Assembly (NCBI GenBank): GCA_016718275.1
Contig: JADKEA010000014.1
Location: forward strand, 26,492-90,491
DNA from: Candidatus Villigracilis affinis
GTDB taxonomy: Bacteria; Chloroflexota; Anaerolineae; Anaerolineales; Villigracilaceae
Direction of reading: 5' to 3'
DNA: 64,000 bases
Part shown: piece after piece, positions 46,838 to 53,994 of the stretch
Layout of the letters: the number at the start of each line of letters is the position of its first letter
Numbering within the stretch: position 1 is the first letter of the stretch
Translations under genes and position numbers: made by a program
The notes under the pieces: model-generated
Database searches by the model: none
The model's input: the letters and a program-made list of their open reading frames with translations, nothing else
Told to the model about the DNA's origin: nothing

Positions 46838-46902
46838 CAAAAATGTCAGCACATTTTTCCAAAGATGTCAGCACATTTTCACTAAAATATCAGTACATTT
46901 TT
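46838..46902. repeat. Three tandem palindromes AAATGTCAGCACATTT
   Basis: Copies at 46838-46857 (perfect AAAAATGT-CAGC-ACATTTTT), 46863-46880 and 46885-46902 with 22-23 nt spacing. Direct and inverted at once. Such repeats look like transposase binding sites at insertion sequence ends, but no transposase is present. Confidence 0.65.
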
Positions 46903-46951
46903 GAAAACCTTCCCTGTCAGGATTAAAAACCTCTCAAGGACAGTTGTAACC

Positions 46952-47056
46952 CGCCGCGCTGTCGAGATTTTCACGCACCAGCGTCACCCCAGTTTGCGAT
47001 CAGCGCAGGAAACGCTGGCGGAGATTGAAAAAGCAATGCAAAATAATGAGGAATGA
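46952..47056 (+). pseudogene. 3' remnant of a STAND/TPR gene
   Basis: Open frame RRAVEIFTHQRHPSLRSAQE then TLAEIEKAMQNNEE and stop. It corresponds to the STAND ending RRAVEIYTRLRHPSLQSAQE at 45727-45790 (about 20 of 24 identical), so it is the tail of a second related gene whose body is gone. The next gene's ribosome binding site follows within 20 nt. Confidence 0.75.
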
Positions 47057-47087
47057 TGAATTTTCCGCCAAAATCGAGGACACAGCC

Positions 47088-48242
47088 ATGAAGACGCCAA
47101 ATCTCAACAAAATCTTTGGGCGGACAGTATCCATTCAAGTCACCATTGCCTGGACGTTCGTGGTGATTATCAGCTACTTCATTGGGGATATATGGCTAAA
47201 AAGCGAAATTCTCACCCACGTGGTCCTTTGGCTGGCGGGGGTGCTGGCATTTGGCTTTATCTTTTCACGGGGGGACACGGCACACGAAAAAGGGAAAGAT
47301 GCCGAAGGCAGGCAGATCAGCAGTTTAATTTATCATGCCGTGATGGAAACCTCCCCTGATTCGGTCGCCGTGACAGACCTGCTCGGTAATTATATTTTCG
47401 CCAACAAACAGACCGCCGTCCTGCATGGATATGACAGCACCGAAGAATTTATCGGGAAAAGCGCCTTTGGCTTTTTTCCCTTGAGCGAAGTCCCCAAAGC
47501 GACAAAGTATATGAACTTAACCCGCGCCGATGGGATCATCAAAAACATTGAATTCGACCTCCAGCGCAAAGACGGCAGCACCTTCCCCGCTGAACTGAGC
47601 GCGGCATTGATCAAGAATGAATTTGGCATCCCCGTGGCATTCATCGCAGTCACCCGTGATATCACCGAACGCAGGCGCGTCGCAGACCAACTCCACGATA
47701 TGAACGATCAGCTGCGCCTGCAACTGGGGGAGATCGAAAAACTGCAAGCCATTTTGCACGAGCAGGCGATCCAGGATCCGCTCACGGGGTTGTACAACCG
47801 CCGCTTTATGGAGGAAGCCCTCAAGCAGGAATTTGCCCGCGCAAGTCGCGGAAGCCAGCCCTTCAGTGTGGTGATGCTGGATATGGACAACCTGAAAACC
47901 TTGAACGACAAATATGGTCATGTCGTTGGCGATGCTGCCTTGAAGTCTCTTTCCAAATTACTCAAAGACCAGACGCGCACTGAAGATATTGTTTGCCGCT
48001 TTGGCGGGGATGAATTCCTGGTCATTTTGCACAACGCAAATGAGCAAATAGCCGCTGTCCGCCTTCAGGAATGGAGCGAACGGGCAAAGGCTATCCATAT
48101 CGTTCACGAAGGCAGTCAACTTCAGGTAAGTTTTTCTGCTGGCATTGCCACCTATCCAACCTGTAACAGCATCGAAGAACTGATCCGCGCGGCAGATAAA
48201 GCGCTCTACGATATCAAAGCAAAGAAAAAACAAAGCCTATAA
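47088..48242 (+). CDS. Membrane PAS-GGDEF diguanylate cyclase
   Basis: 384 residues from the ATG at 47088 (CGAGGA upstream); the frame is open earlier but overlaps the remnant. Two N-terminal helices (residues 15-60), a PAS domain (about 85-200, ending AFIAVTRDITERRRVAD), a short coiled coil and a GGDEF domain with DPLTGLYNRRF, DMDNLKTLNDKYGHVVGD and CRFGGDEFLVIL near residue 305, so the active site is intact. It should make c-di-GMP in the cytoplasm. An RxxD inhibitory site five residues before GGDEF is not seen (RTEDIVCRF does not fit clearly). Confidence 0.92.
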   Translation: MKTPNLNKIFGRTVSIQVTIAWTFVVIISYFIGDIWLKSEILTHVVLWLAGVLAFGFIFSRGDTAHEKGKDAEGRQISSLIYHAVMETSPDSVAVTDLLGNYIFANKQTAVLHGYDSTEEFIGKSAFGFFPLSEVPKATKYMNLTRADGIIKNIEFDLQRKDGSTFPAELSAALIKNEFGIPVAFIAVTRDITERRRVADQLHDMNDQLRLQLGEIEKLQAILHEQAIQDPLTGLYNRRFMEEALKQEFARASRGSQPFSVVMLDMDNLKTLNDKYGHVVGDAALKSLSKLLKDQTRTEDIVCRFGGDEFLVILHNANEQIAAVRLQEWSERAKAIHIVHEGSQLQVSFSAGIATYPTCNSIEELIRAADKALYDIKAKKKQSL

Positions 48243-48295
48243 AAGACTTCTTATGTAAATGTCCAGCCGCCTGGCGATAAGCCAAATGGCAACAA

Positions 48296-48324
48296 AACTC
48301 GGAGCAATCGACTCCGAGTTTTTT
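48296..48324 (+). terminator. Terminator after GGDEF gene
   Basis: Nine-bp stem AACTCGGAG / CTCCGAGTT around CAATCGA followed by TTTTTG. Confidence 0.85.
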
Positions 48325-48450
48325 GTTTCTTTCGAGGCGTCGGCTGAAATGTGTTGTAGAATTGCCACGTCATTGGAGACCGAATGACGCGCGATGCGCG
48401 TCAGGCTCGCTACCCAAAATTTGACGAATACTCAAATCTCAGGAGACCAA

Positions 48451-49830
48451 ATGACACATCCCTACCCCCCCGAACCGTATCGTATCAAAGTAGTTGAATC
48501 CATCCGCCTGATCTCATCTGAATCGCGCGAAGCCGCATTGAGGGAGGCAGGCTACAACCTGTTCTCGATGAAAGCGGAAGACATCTTCATTGACCTGCTG
48601 ACCGACTCAGGCACTGGCGCAATGAGTCAGGAGCAGTGGGCGGCCATCATGCGCGGCGACGAGTCGTATGCGGGCGCACGCTCCTATCAACGCCTCAAAG
48701 CGGCAGTGGAAGATATCTTCGGGTTCAAGTTTTTTGTCCCCACCCATCAGGGGCGCGCGGCGGAAAATATTCTTTCGGCCTGTCTGGTGAAGCCAGGGAA
48801 TTACGTCCCCTCGAATATGCACTTCGACACCACCGATGCCAACATCCGCGCGCGCGGCGGACGCCCGACCAATCTCGTCATCGACGAAGCCTTCGACCCC
48901 GCGAATCCGCATCCCTTCAAGGGCAATATGGATATCGGCAAACTGCGCGCCTTCATTCAAAAGGTCGGGGTGGCGAACATTCCCTTCGGAATGGTGACCG
49001 TTACAAACAACGCAGGAGGCGGTCAGCCCGTTTCGATGGAAAATCTCAAGGCGATCGCCGCTGTCTATCGCGAGCATCACATCCCCTTCTTCATCGATTC
49101 CGCGCGTTATGCCGAGAACGCTTATTTCATCAAACTGCGCGAAAAAGGCTACGAAAATAAATCCGTGATCGATATTGCGCGCGAGATGTACGCGCTGGCC
49201 GACGGCATGACGATGAGCGCGAAGAAAGATGCGATCGTCAATATCGGCGGGCTGCTATGTTTGAACGATGAAAAATTATTTGGCAACGTTCGCAATGAAT
49301 TGATCCTGCGCGAAGGCTTCCCCACCTACGGCGGACTCGCAGGGCGCGATCTCGAAGCGATGGCGGTTGGTCTGTACGAAGGCTTGGACGAATCCTATCT
49401 TGCCTCGCGGCTTTCGCAAACCGCCTACCTCGCAGCGCGGATCAACGAAGCGGGCATCCCCACCATTCAACCCGCAGGCGGGCACGCCGTGTATCTCGAT
49501 GCGGCACATGTCTTCCCGAACATTCCACAGAGTGAATTCCCCGGGCAGGCATTGGCCGTGGAGTTGTATCGCGAAGGCGCGATCCGCGGCGTGGAGATCG
49601 GCTCGGTGATGTTCGCCTACCCCGACCCTGATTCGGGCAAGATGATCTACCCCAAGCTGGAATTGCTGCGCCTCGCCATTCCGCGCCGCACGTACACGCA
49701 AAGCCACATGGACTATGTAGCGGATTGCGCCGCGCGAATCAAATCCCGCGCCGACAAAGTGCGCGGATACAAATTCACCTTCGCGCCCGAATTGCTCAGG
49801 CATTTCACCGCAAGGTTCGAGCCGTTGTAA
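48451..49830 (+). CDS. tnaA: Tryptophanase
   Basis: PLP enzyme splitting tryptophan to indole, pyruvate and ammonia. 459 residues from ATG at 48451 (AGGAGACCAA upstream). PLP lysine lies in MTMSAKKDAIVNIGG (Lys258/259). Versus tyrosine phenol-lyase, two markers favour tryptophanase: VEIGS where the lyase has MERG with its substrate Arg, and the C-terminal LRHFTAR with His451 (the lyase has a Phe there). No tnaC-like leader peptide with Trp codons is found in the 130-nt upstream. A DMT exporter gene follows. Confidence 0.92.
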   Translation: MTHPYPPEPYRIKVVESIRLISSESREAALREAGYNLFSMKAEDIFIDLLTDSGTGAMSQEQWAAIMRGDESYAGARSYQRLKAAVEDIFGFKFFVPTHQGRAAENILSACLVKPGNYVPSNMHFDTTDANIRARGGRPTNLVIDEAFDPANPHPFKGNMDIGKLRAFIQKVGVANIPFGMVTVTNNAGGGQPVSMENLKAIAAVYREHHIPFFIDSARYAENAYFIKLREKGYENKSVIDIAREMYALADGMTMSAKKDAIVNIGGLLCLNDEKLFGNVRNELILREGFPTYGGLAGRDLEAMAVGLYEGLDESYLASRLSQTAYLAARINEAGIPTIQPAGGHAVYLDAAHVFPNIPQSEFPGQALAVELYREGAIRGVEIGSVMFAYPDPDSGKMIYPKLELLRLAIPRRTYTQSHMDYVADCAARIKSRADKVRGYKFTFAPELLRHFTARFEPL

Positions 49831-49836
49831 ATTAAT

Positions 49837-49865
49837 GCAGGGGCGACCCAATGGGTCGCCCCTGC
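49837..49865. repeat. Perfect palindrome GCAGGGGCGACCC / GGGTCGCCCCTGC
   Basis: Thirteen-bp arms around AAT, six nt after tnaA. No T-run follows. Could act as an mRNA 3' stabiliser; resembles the hairpins at 22967 and 27890. Confidence 0.65.
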
Positions 49866-49884
49866 GATTATTGGTGAAAATCAA

Positions 49885-50820
49885 ATGACACGACTAATCG
49901 CAATCGGCAGCCTCGCAGCTTTATTCTTCAGCAGCACCTTCGTCCTCAACCGCGCCATGAGCCTGCAAGGCGGCCACTGGGTGTGGACGTCAAGTCTGCG
50001 CTTCGGATTCATGCTGGTCTTTCTAATCCTGCTGTTGCTCGTCACACAGGGCAAAAAAGCCCTCGCCGAAGTGAAACAAGTTTTCCTAAAGCACTGGCTC
50101 TTCTGGATTTTTTCAGGCAGCATCGGCTTCGGCGTTTTTTATTCGCTCATCACCTTTAGCTCGCAATACGCGGCGGGCTGGGTCGTTGCCACCACATGGC
50201 AAACCACCATCCTTGCCACGCCCATCGTGCTGATCTTCTTCGGGCGCAAGGTGCCCGCCAAAGGATTGATTTTCACGGGCATTATTTTCGTGGGCATCAT
50301 CCTCGTCAACATTGAACATGCCGCGCTGACCAGCTTGCGCGAAGTGCTTTTCAGCGCGCTGCCCGTTTTGATCGCCGCCTTCGCCTACCCCATCGGCAAT
50401 CAACTGGTTTGGGAGGCGCGCACGGGTCACAGTTCGAGAATCCCAAAGATCGAAAATCCGATTCTGGATAACGGCTTCGCCCGCGTACTGCTTTTGACCC
50501 TCGGCTCGATTCCGTTTTGGATTGCGCTGATCCTGTTCACTTCTCCCCCTGCCCCCACCAGCGGACAGCTTCTCAGCACGGCGCTCGTCGCATTATTATC
50601 GGGTGTCATTGCCACAACCCTTTTTCTTTACGCCCGTCATCTCTGTCATCAACCCTACGAGATCGCCGCCGTCGACGCGACTCAATCCATGGAAGTGGTT
50701 TTCTCTTTGATCGGCGAAATCATTTTTCTAAGCGGCACAATTCCTGGTCCGCTTGGCATTGCGGGGGTCGCGCTCACCATCATCGGCCTGATCGCTTACA
50801 TGAGAGTTCAAGTTAATTGA
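49885..50820 (+). CDS. DMT-superfamily transporter (multidrug/EmrE-like PF13536 type)
   Basis: 311 residues with ten hydrophobic segments, two five-helix halves. The first half starts MTRLIAIGSLAALFFSSTFVLNRAM without its last residues being needed, the typical start of EmrE-like inner membrane exporters, and the second half has DATQSMEVVFSLIGEIIFL. Next to tnaA, export of an indole or amino acid is possible but is only a guess. Ends at a shared terminator. Confidence 0.8.
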   Translation: MTRLIAIGSLAALFFSSTFVLNRAMSLQGGHWVWTSSLRFGFMLVFLILLLLVTQGKKALAEVKQVFLKHWLFWIFSGSIGFGVFYSLITFSSQYAAGWVVATTWQTTILATPIVLIFFGRKVPAKGLIFTGIIFVGIILVNIEHAALTSLREVLFSALPVLIAAFAYPIGNQLVWEARTGHSSRIPKIENPILDNGFARVLLLTLGSIPFWIALILFTSPPAPTSGQLLSTALVALLSGVIATTLFLYARHLCHQPYEIAAVDATQSMEVVFSLIGEIIFLSGTIPGPLGIAGVALTIIGLIAYMRVQVN

Positions 50821-50857
50821 AAAATCGGGTCACGCCTGAAACGTGACCCGATTTTTA
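50821..50857. terminator. Bidirectional terminator
   Basis: Perfect 14-bp stem AAAATCGGGTCACG / CGTGACCCGATTTT with T-runs both ways, between two convergent genes. Confidence 0.9.
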
Positions 50858-52021
50858 TTTCCAACTATCTTTCACCGCATCAAAGCCCGCCGCACGCTGG
50901 AGATTTTTTTGCATCGCCCCCGCAGGCGTGATCTTCACCAAAAAATTCCGCAGCTTACACAACAGCGGATTCCCAACCTGACCGCCTTTGCCGATCATCC
51001 ACGACGTATTTGTGATCCACGCGGTGCGGGCATGACGCTCACCCTCATATCGCCTCAAAGCAGACCTGTAATCTGCATCCTCTTTCAAAGAGCGACTCAA
51101 CACGTAAGCAGATTCAATTGCCATGCACGCACCCTGTCCCATGTTGGGAGTCGTCGGGTGGGCGGCATCGCCGAGCAGAGTCACCCGTCCCTGAGTCCAG
51201 GAGGCGAAAGGTGAGATGTCGTAGATATCGTTTTGCAAGATCATGTCTGCGGGAGTCAAATCCAATAGATGGTAAATCGGGTCATGCCAATCTTTGAATG
51301 CTCTCAAAAGGCTTGCCTTACGCTGGTCGCTCGTAGATTTCTCCCCAGCAGGCTGATTGGATGTGGCGAACCAGTAGACACGGCTTTTGTCCACACGGAC
51401 GATGCCAAAGCGAGCGCCCACACCCCAAGACTCAGAGGTGAGACCTAAAGCAGCCTCGTTCTCTGTTTCGACCACGCCGCGCCATGCGGTATAGCCCGAA
51501 TAGCGCAATTGGATCTCGGGGAACATCTGCTTCCTCACCGCGGAATGAATGCCGTCTGCGCCGATGAGCAGGTCTGCCGAGTCGGTTTTGCCGTTGTCAA
51601 AATGAACGGAGACTTTGTTTTCATCCTGTTCGAACTTTACGAATCCAACATCAAGAGTCAGTGTGTTTGGCTTCAATGCGTTGATCAAAATATCATGTAA
51701 CGCAGCACGATGGATGGCAACTACAGGTTCACCGTATTGCGCTTTCATTTCATCCATGTGCGCATCCTGGAGAATGTCACCATTCGCGGCGCGAATGTAG
51801 GAACGATTTACCTTCGAGCCTGCGAGAATGACTTGATCTGCCACTCCGAGAGCACGCAAGGTTTTGATGGCATTTGACCAAAGCGTCAGCCCCGCTCCTA
51901 CTTCACCAAGCTTCTTCACCTTCTCATATACGCGGACGTCAAATCCATTCTGCTGCAGGGCAATGGCGGTACAAAGTCCGCCGATCCCGCCGCCGATGAT
52001 AATAATTTTCTTTGCGGTCAT
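50855..52021 (-). CDS. FAD-dependent aromatic monooxygenase
   Basis: 388 residues, class A flavoprotein hydroxylase (UbiH/salicylate hydroxylase type). FAD site IIIGGGIGGLCTAIALQQNG at the N-terminus, the DG motif DLLIGADGIHSAVRKQMFPE near 155 and GD motif TLLGDAAHPTTPNMGQGA near 285. Substrate unknown; its neighbour tryptophanase may hint at indole-derived compounds (inference only). Confidence 0.88.
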   Translation of the reverse strand: MTAKKIIIIGGGIGGLCTAIALQQNGFDVRVYEKVKKLGEVGAGLTLWSNAIKTLRALGVADQVILAGSKVNRSYIRAANGDILQDAHMDEMKAQYGEPVVAIHRAALHDILINALKPNTLTLDVGFVKFEQDENKVSVHFDNGKTDSADLLIGADGIHSAVRKQMFPEIQLRYSGYTAWRGVVETENEAALGLTSESWGVGARFGIVRVDKSRVYWFATSNQPAGEKSTSDQRKASLLRAFKDWHDPIYHLLDLTPADMILQNDIYDISPFASWTQGRVTLLGDAAHPTTPNMGQGACMAIESAYVLSRSLKEDADYRSALRRYEGERHARTAWITNTSWMIGKGGQVGNPLLCKLRNFLVKITPAGAMQKNLQRAAGFDAVKDSWK

Positions 52022-52061
52022 TTGATACTCCTATTATCTGCACACTACAGCAGTATATCGT

Positions 52062-52115
52062 GACGACGAGTCCCTACCGATTGTACTTGTTGGCAAAGTA
52101 GATGAAGGGTAGGGA
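52062..52115 (-). pseudogene. Remnant copy of the membrane protein gene at 53332
   Basis: Minus strand reads IYFANKYNR, a stop, then GLVVTIY, against IFFAYKRNWQGLVVTI of the intact gene at 53332-53850. The nucleotides CGTGACGACGAGTCCCT and AGATGAAGGG are shared. Only about 55 nt remain before the low-complexity region. Confidence 0.6.
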
Positions 52116-52245
52116 AAAATGGGGGGGGGGCCCCCCCCCAACGGGGGGGGGGGGGCGGCAAAGAAAAAAAAAAAAAAAAACCCCCCCCCCCCTCTTCTTT
52201 TTTGTTTTTGGTTCCGGCGCCCCGGGGCCCCCAAAAAACAAAACA
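52116..52245. other. Extreme homopolymer stretch, probable assembly fault
   Basis: Consecutive runs of G10, C9, G13, A17 and C12 followed by T and C/G blocks. Nothing else in the window resembles it. The two minus-strand ORFs across it are mere Gly/Pro/Phe runs. Confidence 0.75.
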
Positions 52246-52264
52246 TTTATGGGTCATACCTCTT

Positions 52265-53221
52265 CTACGGCAAGCCCGACAGGTAAAGGTAGATTGCTGT
52301 CAGTTCTTCATCATCCATGCGCCCAATGGATTTCCATGGCATTCTTGCTGGATCAATTTCATGGCCCAATGGATCAATACCCGTGCGCAGTGTGACGATG
52401 AACTGTTCCTGCGTCCAGCCTTTCACCAGTTTCAGGTTTGGACCAATGGGAGCCAACTGGTCTGTGCCTCCAAGTAGATTCTCGCCATGGCAATCTCTGC
52501 AATCCTGGTAGCTCAGGATGTATTCACCGTACTCAATTGTCGGGCCTTTAAGAGGCGCAGCGATCACGTCTGTAACTGGTGGCTGCCCTGCTGGCAGCAT
52601 GCCTGCTCCCAGCATGATGAGTCCCAATAGACTAAGCCGGTCAGGCGGATCGAGAGTCTCATTGGCGGCAGGCGGTTGATTGCGCAGGTAGGCGATTACG
52701 GCCTGTAAATCTTCGTCGCTTAAGTTGCGCCCTCTGACATTCGACATAACGAAAAGCCAGTTCCCATCGCGGCCAACGCCATTGCGCATGGCACGGAAAA
52801 TCTCACCATCTGACCAATCCTGTAGTGGACCAGCCGGGGTTAGATTGGGTGAAACAAAATTACCAAGGGGTATTGGGATGTCTAGACCAAGATCAACGCC
52901 GCCAGTCAGGGGTAATGCCTTGTTGAGCGAGTGACAGGAAGTGCAGAATGTGTTGGCGATATGTTCGCCGCGTTGAATTTGTTCCGGGGTCGCGGCCACG
53001 TTCAAGTCGGGGATGGGTGCGGTGCGTGGGGCATAGGCTTTGACCAGACCGATCACAGTCAATATGCTTAGCAGGCCAACGAGAACCGAGAGCAAGCCGC
53101 TCAGGATGGTGCCAGCCCATTTTGAAACGACATTCCCGGTTTTCCAGGATCGCCGGGCCAGCCAGCCGAATAAAACCGAAACTGCCACCATAACCAACAA
53201 AAAGAATATATTGATAAACAT
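52265..53221 (-). CDS. Membrane-anchored di-haem cytochrome c
   Basis: 318 residues. Two N-terminal membrane helices (about 3-20 and 36-60) anchor an outside part with two cytochrome c domains: C93-T-S-C-H97 and C241-R-D-C-H245. Later Met residues (for example in LFVMSNV and PARMPWKS) are candidate sixth ligands. It resembles cytochrome c subunits next to alcohol/aldehyde or gluconate dehydrogenases, but no dehydrogenase is adjacent; a role in electron transfer to a terminal oxidase is inferred. Confidence 0.88.
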   Translation of the reverse strand: MFINIFFLLVMVAVSVLFGWLARRSWKTGNVVSKWAGTILSGLLSVLVGLLSILTVIGLVKAYAPRTAPIPDLNVAATPEQIQRGEHIANTFCTSCHSLNKALPLTGGVDLGLDIPIPLGNFVSPNLTPAGPLQDWSDGEIFRAMRNGVGRDGNWLFVMSNVRGRNLSDEDLQAVIAYLRNQPPAANETLDPPDRLSLLGLIMLGAGMLPAGQPPVTDVIAAPLKGPTIEYGEYILSYQDCRDCHGENLLGGTDQLAPIGPNLKLVKGWTQEQFIVTLRTGIDPLGHEIDPARMPWKSIGRMDDEELTAIYLYLSGLP

Positions 53222-53331
53222 TTTTCCTCGCTTTTTTCAGTGATAAGAAATTAAATATGGATTCGGGTTATTCTACTCAAAGGATAGCGACCGATCCAAA
53301 CAGAGTCAACTGACCTTCGACTACTATTTTT

Positions 53332-53850
53332 TTATTTTGCTTCTGTGGCAGATAAGGTTTGCCGCTTGTTAATAAACGTCACTCCAAAATACACCGCCGC
53401 ATCGCAGACCAGCATCCCGATCACAGCAGGGACGAGTACCGCCCAACCTGATTCGCCGCCCGAGATAACGCTCCATGCAACCTTACCTAATGCGGCGAGG
53501 TTGATAACCGCCACACCCCACCACCAGGAGCGTTTCCAAAATGCCAATGCGAGGAAGTAGAAAAACGCGGGCACGGTCAGTGATGCCAAAACTTTTGAAA
53601 GAGTCCAATCGCCGAGGATGTAATCCTTTTCGGATTGCAGGAACTGTTCCACGGCGGGGTCAACGGTTGCGGGTGCAGGGAACCAGAACATGCTGGTGAA
53701 CAGGGCAATGATCGTGACGACGAGTCCCTGCCAGTTGCGTTTGTACGCAAAAAAGATGAAGGGCAGGATGAACATCGGGCGGATGTACCAGCTCAAAACG
53801 TTGTGATGACGCGCCCAAGCCCATGAGAGAAAGTCGGATAAGAATTCCAT
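53332..53850 (-). CDS. Small polytopic membrane protein
   Basis: 172 residues from ATG at 53850, with AAGGAGACACAACT upstream; the frame extends to 54033 but without initiation signals. Four or five hydrophobic helices rich in Trp (WYIRPMFILPFIFFAY; WWWGVAVINLAALGKVAWSV). I do not recognise the family. Divergent from the kinase gene at 53995, possibly controlled by it. Confidence 0.7.
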   Translation of the reverse strand: MEFLSDFLSWAWARHHNVLSWYIRPMFILPFIFFAYKRNWQGLVVTIIALFTSMFWFPAPATVDPAVEQFLQSEKDYILGDWTLSKVLASLTVPAFFYFLALAFWKRSWWWGVAVINLAALGKVAWSVISGGESGWAVLVPAVIGMLVCDAAVYFGVTFINKRQTLSATEAK

Positions 53851-53994
53851 AGTTGTGTCTCCTTTTGTTTGATGATGTCCACAGGATACAACTCCCGCTT
53901 CCCGCTGACATCTGGGCAGGCTCACCAACCGCGCAGGAAATTTTCCCAGGCAGGACGGGAGTACATTCCCATCACTTTGGGAATAAAATAAAGT

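Larger units (their letters stand above)
46668..47087. other. Gene-poor stretch with repeats and a gene remnant
   Basis: Between the GxxExxY gene and the GGDEF gene. Contains a short palindromic repeat unit (46681-46721), a hairpin 46762-46790, three palindromes (46838-46902) and a STAND/TPR 3' remnant (46952-47056). Words such as AAACGCTGGCGGAGGTCAAG (46731) also resemble the STAND 3' end. Confidence 0.7.

Noticed and set aside
48384..48470. Leader peptide before tryptophanase
   Set aside because: The ATG at 48384 gives a peptide without Trp and overlaps the tnaA start in another frame; it looks like chance.
48451..49830. Tyrosine phenol-lyase for the beta-lyase gene
   Set aside because: The substrate Arg of that enzyme is Ile here and the tryptophanase C-terminal His is present.
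52034..52395. ORFs across the homopolymer block
   Set aside because: Products are runs of Gly, Pro, Phe and Lys caused by the low-complexity sequence.
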